Shown: positions 1-10,792, counted from the first letter of the stretch. The stretch: 64,000 nt of DNA from Phytophthora colocasiae (GCA_018806915.1 JAGKQI010000103.1:1426001-1490000), one strand, 5' to 3'. Translations and numbers: made by a program. The notes: generated from the sequence alone by a model not told the origin.

Positions 1-334
1 TGAGGACACCGGTGTCTTTCCTTCTTCTAAAAAGACCACAACCGTTAGAAGCAACGCCTCTATATATCAAGTAAAGTTGCAGCAACAACATACCGAGCTT
101 GGGGATACGACCGGCACAGAACTTGCAGAACCAATCGCCTTCGGGAACTGCCGGTTTGCGAGCGAAGTTGTTGCGAGCGAAGTTGTTGCGCGGCTTGGTG
201 TTGCAGCAGGTGCAGCCCTGCACGCAGGCAGTGTGGAAGGCACGATCACAGCCGTCGCACAAGACCAGGAACTCCTCATCGTCCTCTTTGCCGCACACGC
301 GGCAGGCGTCTTCGCTCATTTCCATGGGCGCCAT
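1..334 (-). CDS. PHD-finger protein, 5' part (runs off the left edge)
   Basis: Exon 1 (334 to 94) starts at an ATG and encodes a PHD-type zinc finger, a fold that usually reads histone H3 tails. Visible ligands are CRVC, then CDGC, then H-T-A-C, and a final WFCKFC. An intron follows (93 to 27) with donor GTATGT, branch sequence TTCTAACGG and acceptor TTTTTAG. Exon 2 (from 26) keeps the frame and leaves the window. Between the third and fourth ligand pairs is a basic insert with a perfect 5-residue tandem duplication (NNFAR twice), longer than in a typical PHD finger. The rest of the protein is not visible, so the complex it belongs to cannot be named. The methionines at codons 1, 4 and 6 are all possible starts. 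Confidence 0.75.
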   Translation of the reverse strand, partial: MAPMEMSEDACRVCGKEDDEEFLVLCDGCDRAFHTACVQGCTCCNTKPRNNFARNNFARKPAVPEGDWFCKFCAGRIPKLGMLLLQLYLIYRGVASNGCGLFRRRKDTGVL

Positions 335-700
335 CGTCACAAAACGCTATGGATAAGTCCTCCGATTGCAAAGTGGTTCGTAACGACACAAAAAAACTTT
401 CAGCACTGACAGTGTGGACCACGTGACGTCCGTTGCAAAATTGAAGCTGTAGACGAGTGTGTCGTTGGTCTTGCAAGGGAACAAACTCCACCTTTAGCAA
501 CCGCAAGTAAATTTCACCATCTACTGCATCATTCAAAAGGATCGTCATTTGCAGCTTTTACTTTCGAAACCAAGCAGAGGACGAGACAGGAACGCAGGTG
601 GGAAAATGCAACAGCTTGGACAAGGCGCAGCAGTGCGTCGTCGTTGTCTTCGTGGCCTTGTTGAGTGGGTGCGGCGCATGAAGCAGCCAGCAGTCGGTGC
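335..700. other. intergenic region, PHD gene promoter side and SPOC gene 3' side
   Basis: This holds the upstream region of the PHD gene and the 3' untranslated region of the next minus-strand gene. Short open frames on both strands have no family-like composition or splice support. I see no clear INR/FPR element and no RNA gene. Confidence 0.4.
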
Positions 701-3263
701 TCAACGGGAGCGCAGCACAACGACCATGTGGTCGCCCTTATAGCCGAGCTGTCGTGCTGCCTGACCCGGAGGCAGAATAAAGATCTTGAAGCCCTGTGGT
801 TCCATCTCTAAAGCCCCTCCGGCGCGAGCGTGGCCACCACGACCCTGGATGAGGTAGTCCACGAACTCTCGGTAACCGTTCGCGTCGGCCATTGATTCGG
901 GCTTGAGTTCGTACACAACCCTCCTTACGTTCGGCCGCTCGAGTTGCAAGAACTCGGAGGACTTGCTTAGGTGTGGCAGTGATACCACGTCCAGATACAA
1001 TGGCCTGTACAACATAGACGAATTGAGTGAGCTTTAATGTGATAACAAGTGATTTACAAATATCAACGTACAATTGGCGGTTGAAACCAACGGAGAGCGA
1101 CGATGCTCTGCAGCGACACTTGACCTTGCCACTACGCTTGAGCTCGAAGTTCCACTCGCTTGGAGTCTATACAATAAAAAATCAAACACCATGGGTTAAG
1201 TCATCGGCAAGACTTGCAACTGCAGTCACAAACTTACGTCAAACGGACGAGGCTCCATCATGCGAGGGCTATCGGGTAGTGGTCCCATAGGCCCGTTAAA
1301 TGGACGCTGCATCATGTCTGGCGGAGGACCGCCACGCTCCCAGCTTCGGTCTCTTTTGCGTATGTCGCCTGAATGTGGCCGATTCGGGCTGCGACTCCGG
1401 CCTCGAGGAGGAAACATGTTTGGAGGTCCTCCATTCATCGGAGGCGGACCTCGATCGTCAAAGCGGGGCCCAAAGCCGCCACCACGCATAGGACTAAAAG
1501 GACCATTCGGCGGTGGACCTCTGCCTCTATCATCAAATGGAGGCGGGCCACCAGGACCACGGCCGCCAAAACCACCCCGTGGTGGGCTCCTTGGACCTCC
1601 GGAACCCGGTCGATTGTCAGAGCCAGGACCAAAACCACGTGGAGGACTTCTTGGACCACCAGATCCCGGTCGGTTGTCAGGACCAGGTCCGAAGCCGTTG
1701 CCGTTGCGTGGTGGGCTACGGGGTCCGGGAGGACCACGAGGTGGACTGCGACCGCCAGGGCCACGTCCGCCCATCATGTCACCGCGAGGACTGCCGCGTC
1801 CTGGACCTGGGCCATCGCGAAAATCTCGTCGAGGACCACCTCGACCAGGACTCATTGGCGGACCGCGGCGGAAATCATCGCGAGGAGGAGATCGTCCTCG
1901 AGGACCATCACCAGGAGGACCGTTGCGTCGCGGGCTACCACGTCCGCCGCCGAAACCACCACGGGGTGGACTGCGGCCACCACCAAAATCATTTCGCGGT
2001 GGGCTACCAGGTCTGCCATTAAACCCTCCTCGAGGCGGGCTACCAGGTCTGCCGTTAAATCCTCCGCGTGGTGGACTGCCAGGTCTGCCGTTAAATCCTC
2101 CACGAGGAGGGCTGCCAGGTCTGCCGTTAAATCCTCCGCGAGGTGGGCTGCCGGGTCTTCCATTAAACCCTCCACGAGGAGGGCTACCAGGTCTACCGTT
2201 AAATCCTCCACGAGGAGGGCTGCCAGGTCTTCTATTGAATTCTCCTCGTGGCGGGCTGCCAGGTCTTCCGTTAAAGCCGCCGCGAGGTGGACTTCCTGGT
2301 CTGCCGCCAAATCCGTTACGAGGCGGACTACCTCGAAAGCCATTACGCGGAGGACTGCCAGGTCTGCCATTAAATTCACCACGTGGGCTGCGGGGCCCTC
2401 CTGGTGGCCCATTATCTCTAGGAGGGTGTTCATCAAAGCGGCCATTTCCAGGACCATTTCGTCCTTGGCTTCGGCTGCGACCTCGCCCATCGGGTCCTCC
2501 AGGCCCTCCAGGGCCTCCCATCATCCTCGGCGATCTCGAATCTCCCATTCTTGGAGACGTCATCTCTCGTCCATTGTTAATCATCTTGATTGGCGCGCCA
2601 ACTCGCATTGCTGCATACTGCTCATTTGGCGGCGAATGAGACGGTGACGAAGGGTTCGACAATGCAGGCGCACGAGCACGTTCAAACGCAGCAGCAGAAG
2701 GCGAGACAGGAGCAGCAGGAGGGGCATCAGCAGTGGTCGGAGCAGAATCGGTAGTCGATGGAGCAGTATCAGAGGCATCAACAGTAGAAGCAGCAGCCGT
2801 TAGTTGGGTATTATCTTCAGCTGCAGGGACAGAAGCCTCGGGCTGCGGCGTGTCTACCGCTGGCTGCTGAGGCTGCGCCTGAGGCTCCACTTCCGGCTGG
2901 CCCTTGCCATCAGCAGGAGCAGCAGACACGTCGAGGCCCGAGGATCCGTTAGCACACACAGCTTCATTTTCTTCACTACTGACCACTTCTCCAGCTTCCA
3001 GCTCTTGATCGTCTGTCATTTTCACGATAAAAATATGATACACAGGATCGTTTTTATAAAAATACGTTAAAAATTACAATAAGAAATAATCTGACGAGCC
3101 AATTACCCGTTGAATTGGAGATTTCCATAGGCTTCTTCGCTCCGTCCTCGTTGCCCAACGCGTTGCTCTTGATATTCAGGTATTTCTCGTAGATGGAACC
3201 GCCTCGGCCCCGCCGTGACTTGCTCGGGGGCGATGCCACAGCGCTTACTCCGCTCCCATCCAT
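701..3263 (-). CDS. SR/RGG-rich protein with C-terminal SPOC-like domain (4 exons)
   Basis: Model: exons 3263-3107, 3012-1238, 1166-1072 and 1004-701, giving about 776 aa. All junctions are GT-AG and phase-consistent; introns are 94, 71 and 67 nt, with branch-like TTTTTAACG and CTTAACC. The N-terminal half is acidic and Pro/Ala-rich. The middle (about residues 263-380) is a tandem array of a roughly 12-residue GFNGRPGSPPR-type unit, followed by RGG, SPPR and RSRSP stretches typical of RNA-binding or splicing proteins. The last three exons encode a globular domain ending in FKIFILPPG and DHMVVVLRSR, matching the end of SPOC domains (Spen/SHARP type) as remembered. No RRM is visible. A simpler start at 3019 (MTDDQ) is possible if the first intron is not real, but the upstream exon joins in frame at a good acceptor. 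A role in RNA processing or transcriptional regulation is inferred. Confidence 0.65.
2030..2400 (-). repeat. coding minisatellite (36-bp unit) in the SPOC-like gene
   Basis: About ten imperfect head-to-tail 36-bp units encode GFNGRPGSPPRG variants, some with R, G or E in place of N. Two units are shortened. The reverse strand is open by composition only (CCTCC/AGGTCTGCC pattern) and is not a gene. Confidence 0.8.
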
Positions 3264-3670
3264 CCTTCTTGGAGCTTTTCGAAACTTTGTGGTATTTTGT
3301 GGATCCTTTGATGTGTAATGTGGTGTACATGAAATAGTACCAGTAAAACGGTACCAATTATTTGACTTGCGTTTTGTAAGGTCTGATTCGCACCCCCACC
3401 CGCAAAACCTGATTCCTTCAAGGTGGCTATTTTTGTAACGCCATAAAGAACGCTTCAGTGCAGACGACACCTAACGGCAGTCGCCTTCCTTCCTCTGTCT
3501 CTCTTGGACCAATAGCCGAGAGTAGACGACACCAGCAGTATCAAGAGCTGCCTCTAATTTTCTTCACGTATTGCGTGATCTTAGCAGCCAGACAGAACGA
3601 CCATGTCGAGGGACTAGTAAGTTCTTTTTGCCGGATTTTCTCGTATTTTTCAGACCGATCCTTTCTAACG
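3264..3670. promoter_or_regulatory. shared upstream region between divergent SPOC-like and Rab1 genes
   Basis: About 400 bp separates the two divergent starts, so the promoters are probably shared or abutting. A short upstream ATG frame (3603, four codons then stop) precedes the Rab1 start. A GTAAGT at 3617 and TTTTTCAG ending at 3653 look like splice signals but would give a 37-nt intron, which is too short to claim. No INR/FPR consensus was recognised. Confidence 0.4.
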
Positions 3671-4666
3671 ATGATGTCTACGGATGATATTACGCACAGC
3701 GACCATTTGTTTAAGCTTGTGCTGATTGGTGACTCGGGCGTCGGCAAGTCCTGCCTCCTGCTGCGCTTCGCGGTACGTCCCATGGCGTTGCTCAATACAA
3801 ACATTGGGGCTTCTTTATGCGTTGAAGACTCAGCTGACAGTTATTTTGTTGCAGGATGACGCCTTTACTGAGAGCTACATCACTACTATTGGAGTGGACT
3901 TTGTACGTCATTTGTTGAGAGAAAAATGATGTGTTCAATATTCTAACTTGTGTTTGCTTGCAGAGATTTCGCACCGTGAAGATCGATAACAAGACTGTGA
4001 AGCTCCAGATTGTAAGTGTGGACTTGCTCGTTGTGTTGGTTGAGAAGCTATCTAACTGTAACGAATTTTAGTGGGATACTGCCGGACAGGAGCGTTTCCG
4101 TACCATCACAAGTGCATATTACCGTGGGGCAGACGGTATCATCATGGTGTACGACGTCACCAGCCAGGTAACAATCTCTTCTTGCGTATCTTCTTTCGAA
4201 TGCGTATAATAATTTGAACTTTATTGGTATTTCGGCGTGCAGGAATCGTTTGATCATGTAAACGACTGGCTGAATGAAGTTAACCGATACGCCAGCGAAG
4301 GCACGTGTAAACTTCTCGTTGGCAACAAGAGCGATATCAGCGACAACAAGGCCGTATCGTACGAAACAGCCAAGGCCTTTGCAGACAGCTTGTCAATCCC
4401 ATTCCTCGAGACAAGCGCCAAAAACGCGCAGAACGTGGAGGAGGCCTTCCTCACGATGGCATCGGAGCTGATCACGATTCGCGAAATGGTTGGCGACTCC
4501 AACCGGCCTGCGGGAACCAAGGTAAGTTCTCTACACTGGTTTCAGTGACCATCATCTTGGACGAGCTGCTTTACCGGATTTATCTGACGCAATTTTATTG
4601 TGATGGTTGAAGCTGACGGAGAACACCAAAAGCGGGGGCAACAGCAACGGGTGCTCGTGTAATTAG
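3671..4666 (+). CDS. RAB1: Rab1/Ypt1-type small GTPase (6 exons)
   Basis: Exons are 3671-3772, 3855-3902, 3964-4011, 4072-4167, 4243-4521 and 4613-4666, coding for 208 aa. Every intron is GT-AG, and the five introns (60-91 nt) are all phase 0. All Ras-superfamily signatures are present: GDSGVGKS P-loop, TTIGVDF switch I with the effector Thr, WDTAGQE switch II, GNKSD and ETSAK guanine-specificity motifs. [15 protein letters not shown] is the usual Rab1 signature. The tail ends GCSCN, a C-x-C-x arrangement fit for double geranylgeranylation. Rab1 regulates ER-to-Golgi vesicle transport as a membrane-anchored GTP switch. An alternative start is the second ATG at 3674. The downstream neighbour is convergent, 283 bp away. 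Confidence 0.95.
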
Positions 4667-4949
4667 CTGCGTCACAAGGTCCCCACCGACTTGGTTCCAA
4701 CATGCCTGTACGCATGAGGAAAACAAGCTAGCTAAGTTAGTGCATCATTCGTCTAGCAGGCGCACAGCATTCAATTGTATCGATGCGCGTGCACATAGGT
4801 TCTCTGGCTGCCATTGAAAAGAAGCGCTCCAGAGTGCAATGCATTTCGATATATTTTTGTTATCCTTCGTGCTCGTGAGCCCTAACATGGCTCCCCTCTA
4901 TAAAGCTCACATATTGATCGTGTTAGCTTGAGAGTCTCAAGTTGATACC

Positions 4950-5995
4950 TTAGTGGTCGAAGTATCGAACAAGCTTCTCGATGTTGACCGTGTTGTTGTC
5001 AGCTTCACCCTCTTGTGCCCGGGCGATGGCGCTGTTGATCTCCGAGTCGCTGAAAAGAAGCGGCTCCTTGGACATGGCCCGCTTAATGAACTTGGCACTC
5101 ACGCGGCCAGGTTCCTCTTCGTGGCCCTCGACCAGAGATTTAATCATGTTGCCCTGGTGCTGAGATCGGCGCAGTGGAACTTCTCCTTGCGGGAACGAGT
5201 GCAGCTTGTAGATGGATCGGTACTTGCGGACGTAGGACTGAAAGTCGATGTCCATCTCGTTCAGCTGACCGTTCTTCAGGTCGTACACGAGGCCATGAAT
5301 ACGCGGGAATCCGTACTTGACCTGGTGGCGCTGCACCAGTCCGATCTTGAACACGTTAATACACTGCTCAATGGTGTTGAGCTCCACCAAGCGGCGCATG
5401 CGCTGCTCGTGGCTGTCAATTTCCTGCAGCTCATCATTGTGGATCCGGACAACTGCAAATAAACACAATAAATCATTAGGTTCAAGCACGTAAAGCACCA
5501 CCGGAACAGGAGAAGCATCTTACCGTCACGAATGTTGCGCAACCAGTTGTCTAGCAAACCCAAGTGCTTGTTCTCCACGGCGGCGTTCACACCACCGCAG
5601 CCGTAGTGACCGCACACGATGATATCCTTGACCTTGAGGTGCTCCACAGCGTATTGCACGACGGACAGGGAGCTGATATCATTGCTCACCACGAGGTTTG
5701 CCACATTACGGTGCACGAACATCTCGCCTGGCGAGAGACCCGTGATCTCCTCAGCAGGCACACGCGAATCCGAACAACCGATCCACAGATACTGCGGGTG
5801 CTGGCCCTGCGACGTCTTGTCAAAGTAGTCCGGATCCAGGAGCTTCTTGCCCTCGCGCCACTTCTTGTTGTTCTCGAACAGTCGCTCAAGAGACGTGGGT
5901 AGCGCCATGCTCGACGCGCGAGCGATCTGCATGGGAACAGCCGCTGTCACGCGTGGCATCAGCAGCGAAGAGCTCTTTAGTGCGCGGTGGAACAT
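4950..5995 (-). CDS. beta-class carbonic anhydrase with C-terminal extension (2 exons)
   Basis: Exons 5995-5524 and 5452-4950 are joined in phase 1 (donor GTAAGATG, acceptor TTTGCAG), giving 324 aa. Beta-CA zinc ligands and dyad are visible: C74-x-D76-x-R78 in GCSDSRVP, and H130 and C133 in CGHYGCGG. The enzyme interconverts CO2 and bicarbonate. The N-terminus ([12 protein letters not shown], Arg/Ser-rich with few acids) looks like a mitochondrial targeting peptide; an in-frame ATG at 6100 would add 35 residues. After the catalytic domain is a roughly 100-residue tail, longer than in most beta-CAs. Its last part ([11 protein letters not shown] ... NIEKLVRYF) is reminiscent of a degenerate EF-hand, with no good calcium loop. 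Confidence 0.9.
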
Positions 5996-6348
5996 CGTTT
6001 GATGGCTGTGAGTCTGCTTGTGCTCTATCTGGAGAAGTTCAAAGTGGCGAAGAGTTCCAGCGGACGCTTTGGCGATGACGCACGGTCGTGGTGCTCGCAC
6101 AAGATACTGCGTGTTTGCGATCTCTTTTTGACCAATGGAAAGTTTTGAAATCTTATTTTTAACGAATCAGAGAAGAACTGAAGTCTGGAAGCGTCATAGA
6201 GCTTTTTCATCCAATCAGTAGTGTTAAACGGCCATAGATGCGTAAAGTGGCCGCTCCAGGCACCAAGTTGCCTCGACGATGAGCTTCGGTTGCACTGCGG
6301 GCGGCGACGACGCTATTCCCCTTCGGCACTCTCGACCATCGTTTATGA
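5996..6348. other. upstream region of the carbonic anhydrase gene
   Basis: About 350 bp between the CA start and the hAT-like insertion. It should contain the CA promoter. No additional coding or RNA feature was recognised. Confidence 0.35.
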
Positions 6349-6356
6349 CCGCCGAT

Positions 6357-7204
6357 TAGTGTTGGGAAAAAATTGTCCTGGATTTGTCCTGGACATCGCC
6401 ATCCTGGACAAAGCCTGGATATCCAGGACAAAAGTGGCGAAAAGTGTCACAAGACCCACAATCGACAACAGCTACTTCAAAGTACGTTTTAGTAATTCTG
6501 TACCTCGTATCCATAAATTTATCCACTCGAGCAGCCGAAATCGCTTAACCCCTGAGCGTGTCGCGAAACTCGTCTTCGTCTACAGCAATATGGTCGGGTG
6601 TGACAGAGTCAACACACTCCTGTATGAGCTGTTCCCCGAGGCCACTGAAGAACAACTTCGACGTCTGACCTCACCCGCTTCCGTAGATTGTAGCGTTTGA
6701 GCTTTGGGAGTTCCACCAATATCGAGTTCTTGCACTGCACCATATTCGCATACAATTCCAAACACCAGACTATTGTTCCTCTGCTCGTTATTACTGCGGC
6801 TGCGAGCTGTGCTTCTGTCCCAGGGAGCTGCCGCCAATGCCGATGGAGATGACGTCCTTCAGCTGCTTGGCCCAGACTCGACGCTTAATACAGCTTGGAT
6901 CTGAACGCGTCGCTCAAGCACTGTCTGCAGTGAGCGCTCGTAGCCGAACACGAAACTATACACTCCAAGCTTGGGACGCTCTCGCCCTGGTGGTCTAGGT
7001 GGGGCACGCACATCGGGTAGGAGGAGATTTCTTTCGTGCGACGCCTCGACAGCGAGTGGTCCCAATTCTTTATATAAAACAACGGTGGGAGGGTTTTAAT
7101 TCTTTGTGGATCTGAAGTACCACTTTGGACAATCCAGGACAAAAATGGCGACGCCTGGACAAAAATGGCTATCCTGGATTTATCCTGGATATTGCCCAAC
7201 ACTA
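6357..7204. mobile_element. non-autonomous hAT-like DNA transposon, 848 bp
   Basis: The element has perfect 10-bp terminal inverted repeats (TAGTGTTGGG ... CCCAACACTA) and is flanked by the 8-bp direct repeat CCGCCGAT (6349-6356 and 7205-7212). An 8-bp duplication and a yAGTGTTGGG end are typical of hAT transposons. Both subterminal regions (about 6370-6440 and 7125-7195) are packed with TCCTGGA/TCCAGGA and GGACAAAA-TGGC motifs in opposite orientation, probable transposase-binding repeats. It carries only a fragment of a transposase gene, so it would need a partner element to move. Confidence 0.85.
6437..6700 (+). pseudogene. hAT transposase C-terminal (hATC dimerisation) remnant
   Basis: Inside the element, one frame ends in a stretch with the pattern NRLTPERVAKLVFVYSN. 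This closely resembles the hATC dimerisation domain as remembered (N-R-L-x-P-E-R-x-x-K-L-V-x-x-Y-x-N). Nothing upstream resembles the BED finger or catalytic core, so this is a leftover of an autonomous parent. Confidence 0.6.
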
Positions 7205-7212
7205 CCGCCGAT

Positions 7213-7947
7213 CAACGCCGAACAAACCTGCGGTCCAAATTCGACACCAACCCAGCACGAGCTTGCATGAGCATGCAAGAACTCGCAGATGAATCTGTGG
7301 ATAGGCCACGAAGGATCGCCTGAGGCAGGGCCGCATCGAGCGATTCGCAAGATCGCGTCACCGACTCGGCACCGACGGGTGTCCTCCACTTTTCTCTGGA
7401 AGCTGGTGAAACGAGGGTTATTCGAGACGATTCCAGCGCTGATACATGTAGAATCGAGCACCCTAAGACAGTACCGCACGACACTCAAATGGTGTTGCCG
7501 TCGCATTGAAAAACCATGGTCAACACGCAGTTATTACCCACGGAAGACGCGTTCGTGGAGGATGTCGAACCGGAGTATCGAACGTGTAAATGCAAAGAGA
7601 GAAGGACCCTGGAGGTGGGACTGGCGCTGATAACTCCGTGGGCAGCGGCTGGGAAGCAGTCGTTCGTGTCTCGAAACAACAGCGTCTGTAACTCAGGTGG
7701 TGGTTGTGACACAGAGCTGCCTGACAGATACTTATTCTACAGGTAGAATAATATGGCACCTGTACCTGTACGTAGATTCTACATTGTAATTTGCATCCAG
7801 AAGCCCCCTGAACCAGGACGCTGCAGCAAGTATATCTTGAAGCGCAAAGGCAATGAGCCTCTCAAGCAGTGTACTAGTATTGGCATCGTTCCATCTCCTA
7901 TTGGCCAAAATTATGCGATATATATTTCACCTCGCCAGTTCAGAAAA
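7213..7947. other. region upstream of TAF12, no gene recognised
   Basis: Short open frames occur on both strands (for example + 7289-7630 and 7516-7746), but none shows domain-like composition or convincing splice sites. The TAF12 frame stays open upstream to 7753; that extension has no family resemblance and is probably 5' untranslated. A small palindrome, ATTCTAC-AG-GTAGAAT, lies at 7734-7749. Confidence 0.4.
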
Positions 7948-8526
7948 ATGGCCCCGGTAGGCATGTCTCCTTCAGGCCGAGGCCCTGCGAGTCCTCGCCT
8001 GCTCAGCAGCTCTATGGGTGACAGCTCACACCTCACCGAGCCGCTGGCACCTCCAGTGAACTCGTTTATGAGCCCCAGCACCACTAACAAGGCGTTGACG
8101 CCCAACCGCCAACTGGGCGAGCTATTGCGCTCCATTGACCCTAAATTCTGCTTCCACCCGGCAGTCGAGGAGCTTCTACTGGACATGGCGTCGGACTTTG
8201 TCCAGGACGTGGTGGATTTCTCTGGGAAACTGGCCAAACACAGACGTTCCACGACGCTGGAGCCGCGCGACCTGCAGTTTTGTCTGGCCAAGAATCACGG
8301 CATCTCGTTGGCAGGAGTGCTGCCTGCCTCGACAGCAGGTTCAGCCCTGAGGCCGTTAGGTCAGGACCTGCTAGTCCGTGCTCGACCAGCGAAAAACTCG
8401 CTGCATATGCACCGGATGGCGCTGAAGCGCAAGTCCCAACTGCATACCAAGACGAAGCTCAAGGCCCATGCAGTTAAAGCTACAGAAGCTGGAAAGAAGG
8501 TGCGCAAAGCCAGCGTCGGCAAGTAG
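7948..8526 (+). CDS. TAF12: TFIID subunit TAF12, histone-fold protein
   Basis: A single exon codes for 192 aa. A Ser/Pro-rich N-terminus (about 50 residues) is followed by the histone fold (about 52-122). LGELLRSIDPKF, VEELLLDMASDFVQDVV, LAKHRRSTTLEPRDLQFCL align with TAF12 helices alpha1-alpha3. The tail HRMALKRK is the conserved basic end of the family. TAF12 pairs with TAF4 inside TFIID, and with an ADA1-type partner in SAGA, in the nucleus. The start at 7948 (aaaaATGGCC) was preferred over the upstream ATG at 7753. The gene is convergent with TDP1. Confidence 0.9.
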   Translation: MAPVGMSPSGRGPASPRLLSSSMGDSSHLTEPLAPPVNSFMSPSTTNKALTPNRQLGELLRSIDPKFCFHPAVEELLLDMASDFVQDVVDFSGKLAKHRRSTTLEPRDLQFCLAKNHGISLAGVLPASTAGSALRPLGQDLLVRARPAKNSLHMHRMALKRKSQLHTKTKLKAHAVKATEAGKKVRKASVGK

Positions 8527-8839
8527 TAAGGTAGCGGTAGCTATAGTCGAACAACAATTGATATTGCATCTGAAGAATGGGATCACGGCCACCGAATGCT
8601 TGGCCACTCCGTCAGCGGCTCCGTTGATTTACTTCATGGTGCGTACTGAATCGGTACACAATAATGCGATGTTTCAAATAATACAGGTAACGTTTTGGAA
8701 GTTGATGGTGTTACAAAGTTGTAAGGCTTCAACGTCGGATATGCTACGTTGCTTTCTTTGTCTCGTTTCCATTGTTTGGCTCTAAACTTTTGCTCCAGCA
8801 CTGCCCATTCTCCTCTCAACTCTAAACCACCTACTCGTG
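8527..8839. other. intergenic region between convergent TAF12 and TDP1
   Basis: This should hold both 3' untranslated ends. No coding or RNA feature was recognised. Confidence 0.4.
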
Positions 8840-10683
8840 CTAGCGAGGGATGTAGGCATTCCCAAAGATATCCGGGTTTTCTCGCACGAGGTCCCAGACC
8901 CAGGGCTCGTCCTCTTTCGGGTTATATGTAGTCAATGGGAAGCTGAAAGGCAGAGGCACAAGCTCCATTGGCTGGGGAGTGGATACTGCAACACCAGAAC
9001 GTTCAGCGCTTTTACTCCCAATCGTCACAAGGCGTGGCGGAGCGCCTTTGCTTCGTTGTGCCAATAGAGGAGGAAGAAGCATGATGCCGAGTTCATAGGA
9101 CCGGATCATGAATTGTGTTTTGTTCTTCTGCAATGACCCCCACGCAGCCTTGCTCAAATTGGAGCTCGTAAGAATTGCCCAATCCAGTTCTCCGGCCTTG
9201 TCATCGTTCGGGTTAAAGCGGGCGTACGACTTGATGTGTGGCATGGCATTTTGGCGATGCAAATCTGACGGTGGCGTCCACTTTCGCAGATATTTGTGCA
9301 GGAATGGTTTCATGTTCTTCAGTGGGCAAGGAATTGATCGTCCAGAGTTCCATCCCTCAAGTGAGTTTTGCTGTGAACACACGCTACGTTAGACGCTAAA
9401 CGATGATGAGTTGTAGCTGCTTGACTTACCACATCCGTAACTGAAGGCCAAATAATATGCAGAGCTTGAATAGGCATCGACTGTGAGGAGACATTTTTCT
9501 TTCCAGGCAGGAAACTCTCTGCGAACTCTCCAAACAACCACTTCTCATCTAACGACCCCATGCTGGAAAACTAGGTGAAGACGTCAGCTGAATAGACACA
9601 CGAGTCTGCAATATTTAGGGTAAGCACCTTACCTGACAAAGCAACGGGTTGTCTGTGGGTGGGACTTTGTACATCCTTAAAAGTCTACAGTGTAGCAATG
9701 CCCATGTTTAAACATGACAAACGACTACCGAATTCTTTAACACAAACTTACCTTCGAACCCGTAGATGTCCATATCTCTCCATATCTGTCCACACAGCAA
9801 ACCAGTTAGTAGGATTTGTTTTCAAATAAAGTAGCGCTAACCCCCCACCTTTGCCTTTGTGTACCCCCGGGATCGATGGTACCAATGCAACTCTAGCGGT
9901 TGAGAAGTCAAACCGCTTTAACTCTCTGCAAAACGCCTTGACCGGTGCTCCCAGTGACGATAAGTAATGAATCAAATCATCCTCGAAAGCATTCATGCCT
10001 TCAGAGCTTTCCACAGCTGCCTCCCCTTCATCCTCACTGTCATCAAATACTTTAAGCTCAAAATCCTGATACCAAACTCCTTGTGTCTTAGTGTTCCAGT
10101 CATTTGACAAGAAGTTGGCAGTGAATATCGCCACCCGAGCCTTGTCCGGGTATAAAGCCACAAACATTTTGGTATGGTGCGTCCCGTACGGAATCGGTAG
10201 CGGCGGTGCCACGGCCGTCACATTGGCATACTCTTGACACTCCTTCATCATACTGCAGCAATAAAAACAACCTGTTTAGCCTTTTCCTGAAAACTTTTAA
10301 CAGTTTAAAGGCTGCGTACCCTTGTCGGTCTCTTTCGCCGTGCACGAGCACAATCGGCACTTCTTTCAGCCTTGGACACTCTTGAAACAGCCATGGTAAG
10401 TCGAACATGTAATTGGTAAGCAGACAGCGTGTAAATTCCCCATCCAATAGTTCATTTAGTCCTTTGGCATGCACTGAGGAGCTAATAATGTGAATATCTG
10501 GATGCTAGGACACAAAAAAGAGAATGACTTTTACGCACAATTGTGAGTGTCAGGAGCATTTTTCAGCCGTGTCAAGAAGAAGCCAAGATCCGTGGACGCA
10601 GCTCTAGTATCTAGAGATACATTTACTGTCTCTGTAGCTGTCGGCACAAGCTTTTGGCGCTTGGAAGCACGCGTCTCCTCCAT
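8840..10683 (-). CDS. TDP1: tyrosyl-DNA phosphodiesterase 1 (7 exons)
   Basis: Exons are 10683-10539, 10473-10320, 10252-9849, 9785-9752, 9684-9633, 9570-9430 and 9370-8840, giving 486 aa. All introns are GT-AG (53-71 nt) and phases match at every junction; the intron after 9849 has a CTACTAAC branch site. Both HKN half-motifs of the phospholipase-D superfamily are present: H126-x-K128 in THHTKM with N in FTANF, and H355-x-K357 in MPHIKSYAR with N in LTSSNLSKAAWG. The C-terminal RSYELGIMLLPP block also matches the family. TDP1 hydrolyses the tyrosine-DNA 3'-phosphodiester bond left by trapped topoisomerase I. The N-terminus is short, lacking the long regulatory extension of animal TDP1. The first intron junction (10538-10474) is the least certain. 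Confidence 0.92.
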
Positions 10684-10792
10684 CCGAATGCCTTCAACTT
10701 CTAATCCTAATCTAAAAAATAAAACTTACTATAAGTCTTATATCCTAAGGCATCATAGAAAACAGCAAAAAAAACTCACTTGTATATTTACG
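10684..10792. promoter_or_regulatory. bidirectional promoter between TDP1 and MED8
   Basis: Only 109 bp separates the two divergent start codons. The stretch is A/T-rich (aaataaaacttac; aaacagcaaaaaaaact). Both transcripts must initiate inside it or within each other's coding region. No INR/FPR match was recognised. Confidence 0.55.

Noticed and set aside
1260..2639. 459-codon plus-strand ORF opposite the SPOC-like gene
   Set aside because: It is the antisense of a GGN/CCN-rich repeat and has no independent support. The minus-strand model has matching introns and a domain.
3617..3653. 5' untranslated intron in the Rab1 gene
   Set aside because: Splice-like ends exist, but the implied intron is only 37 nt, below the size of all other introns here.
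7289..7746. Small plus-strand ORFs between the hAT element and TAF12
   Set aside because: No domain, no signal, no convincing splice sites, and composition is unlike the neighbouring genes.
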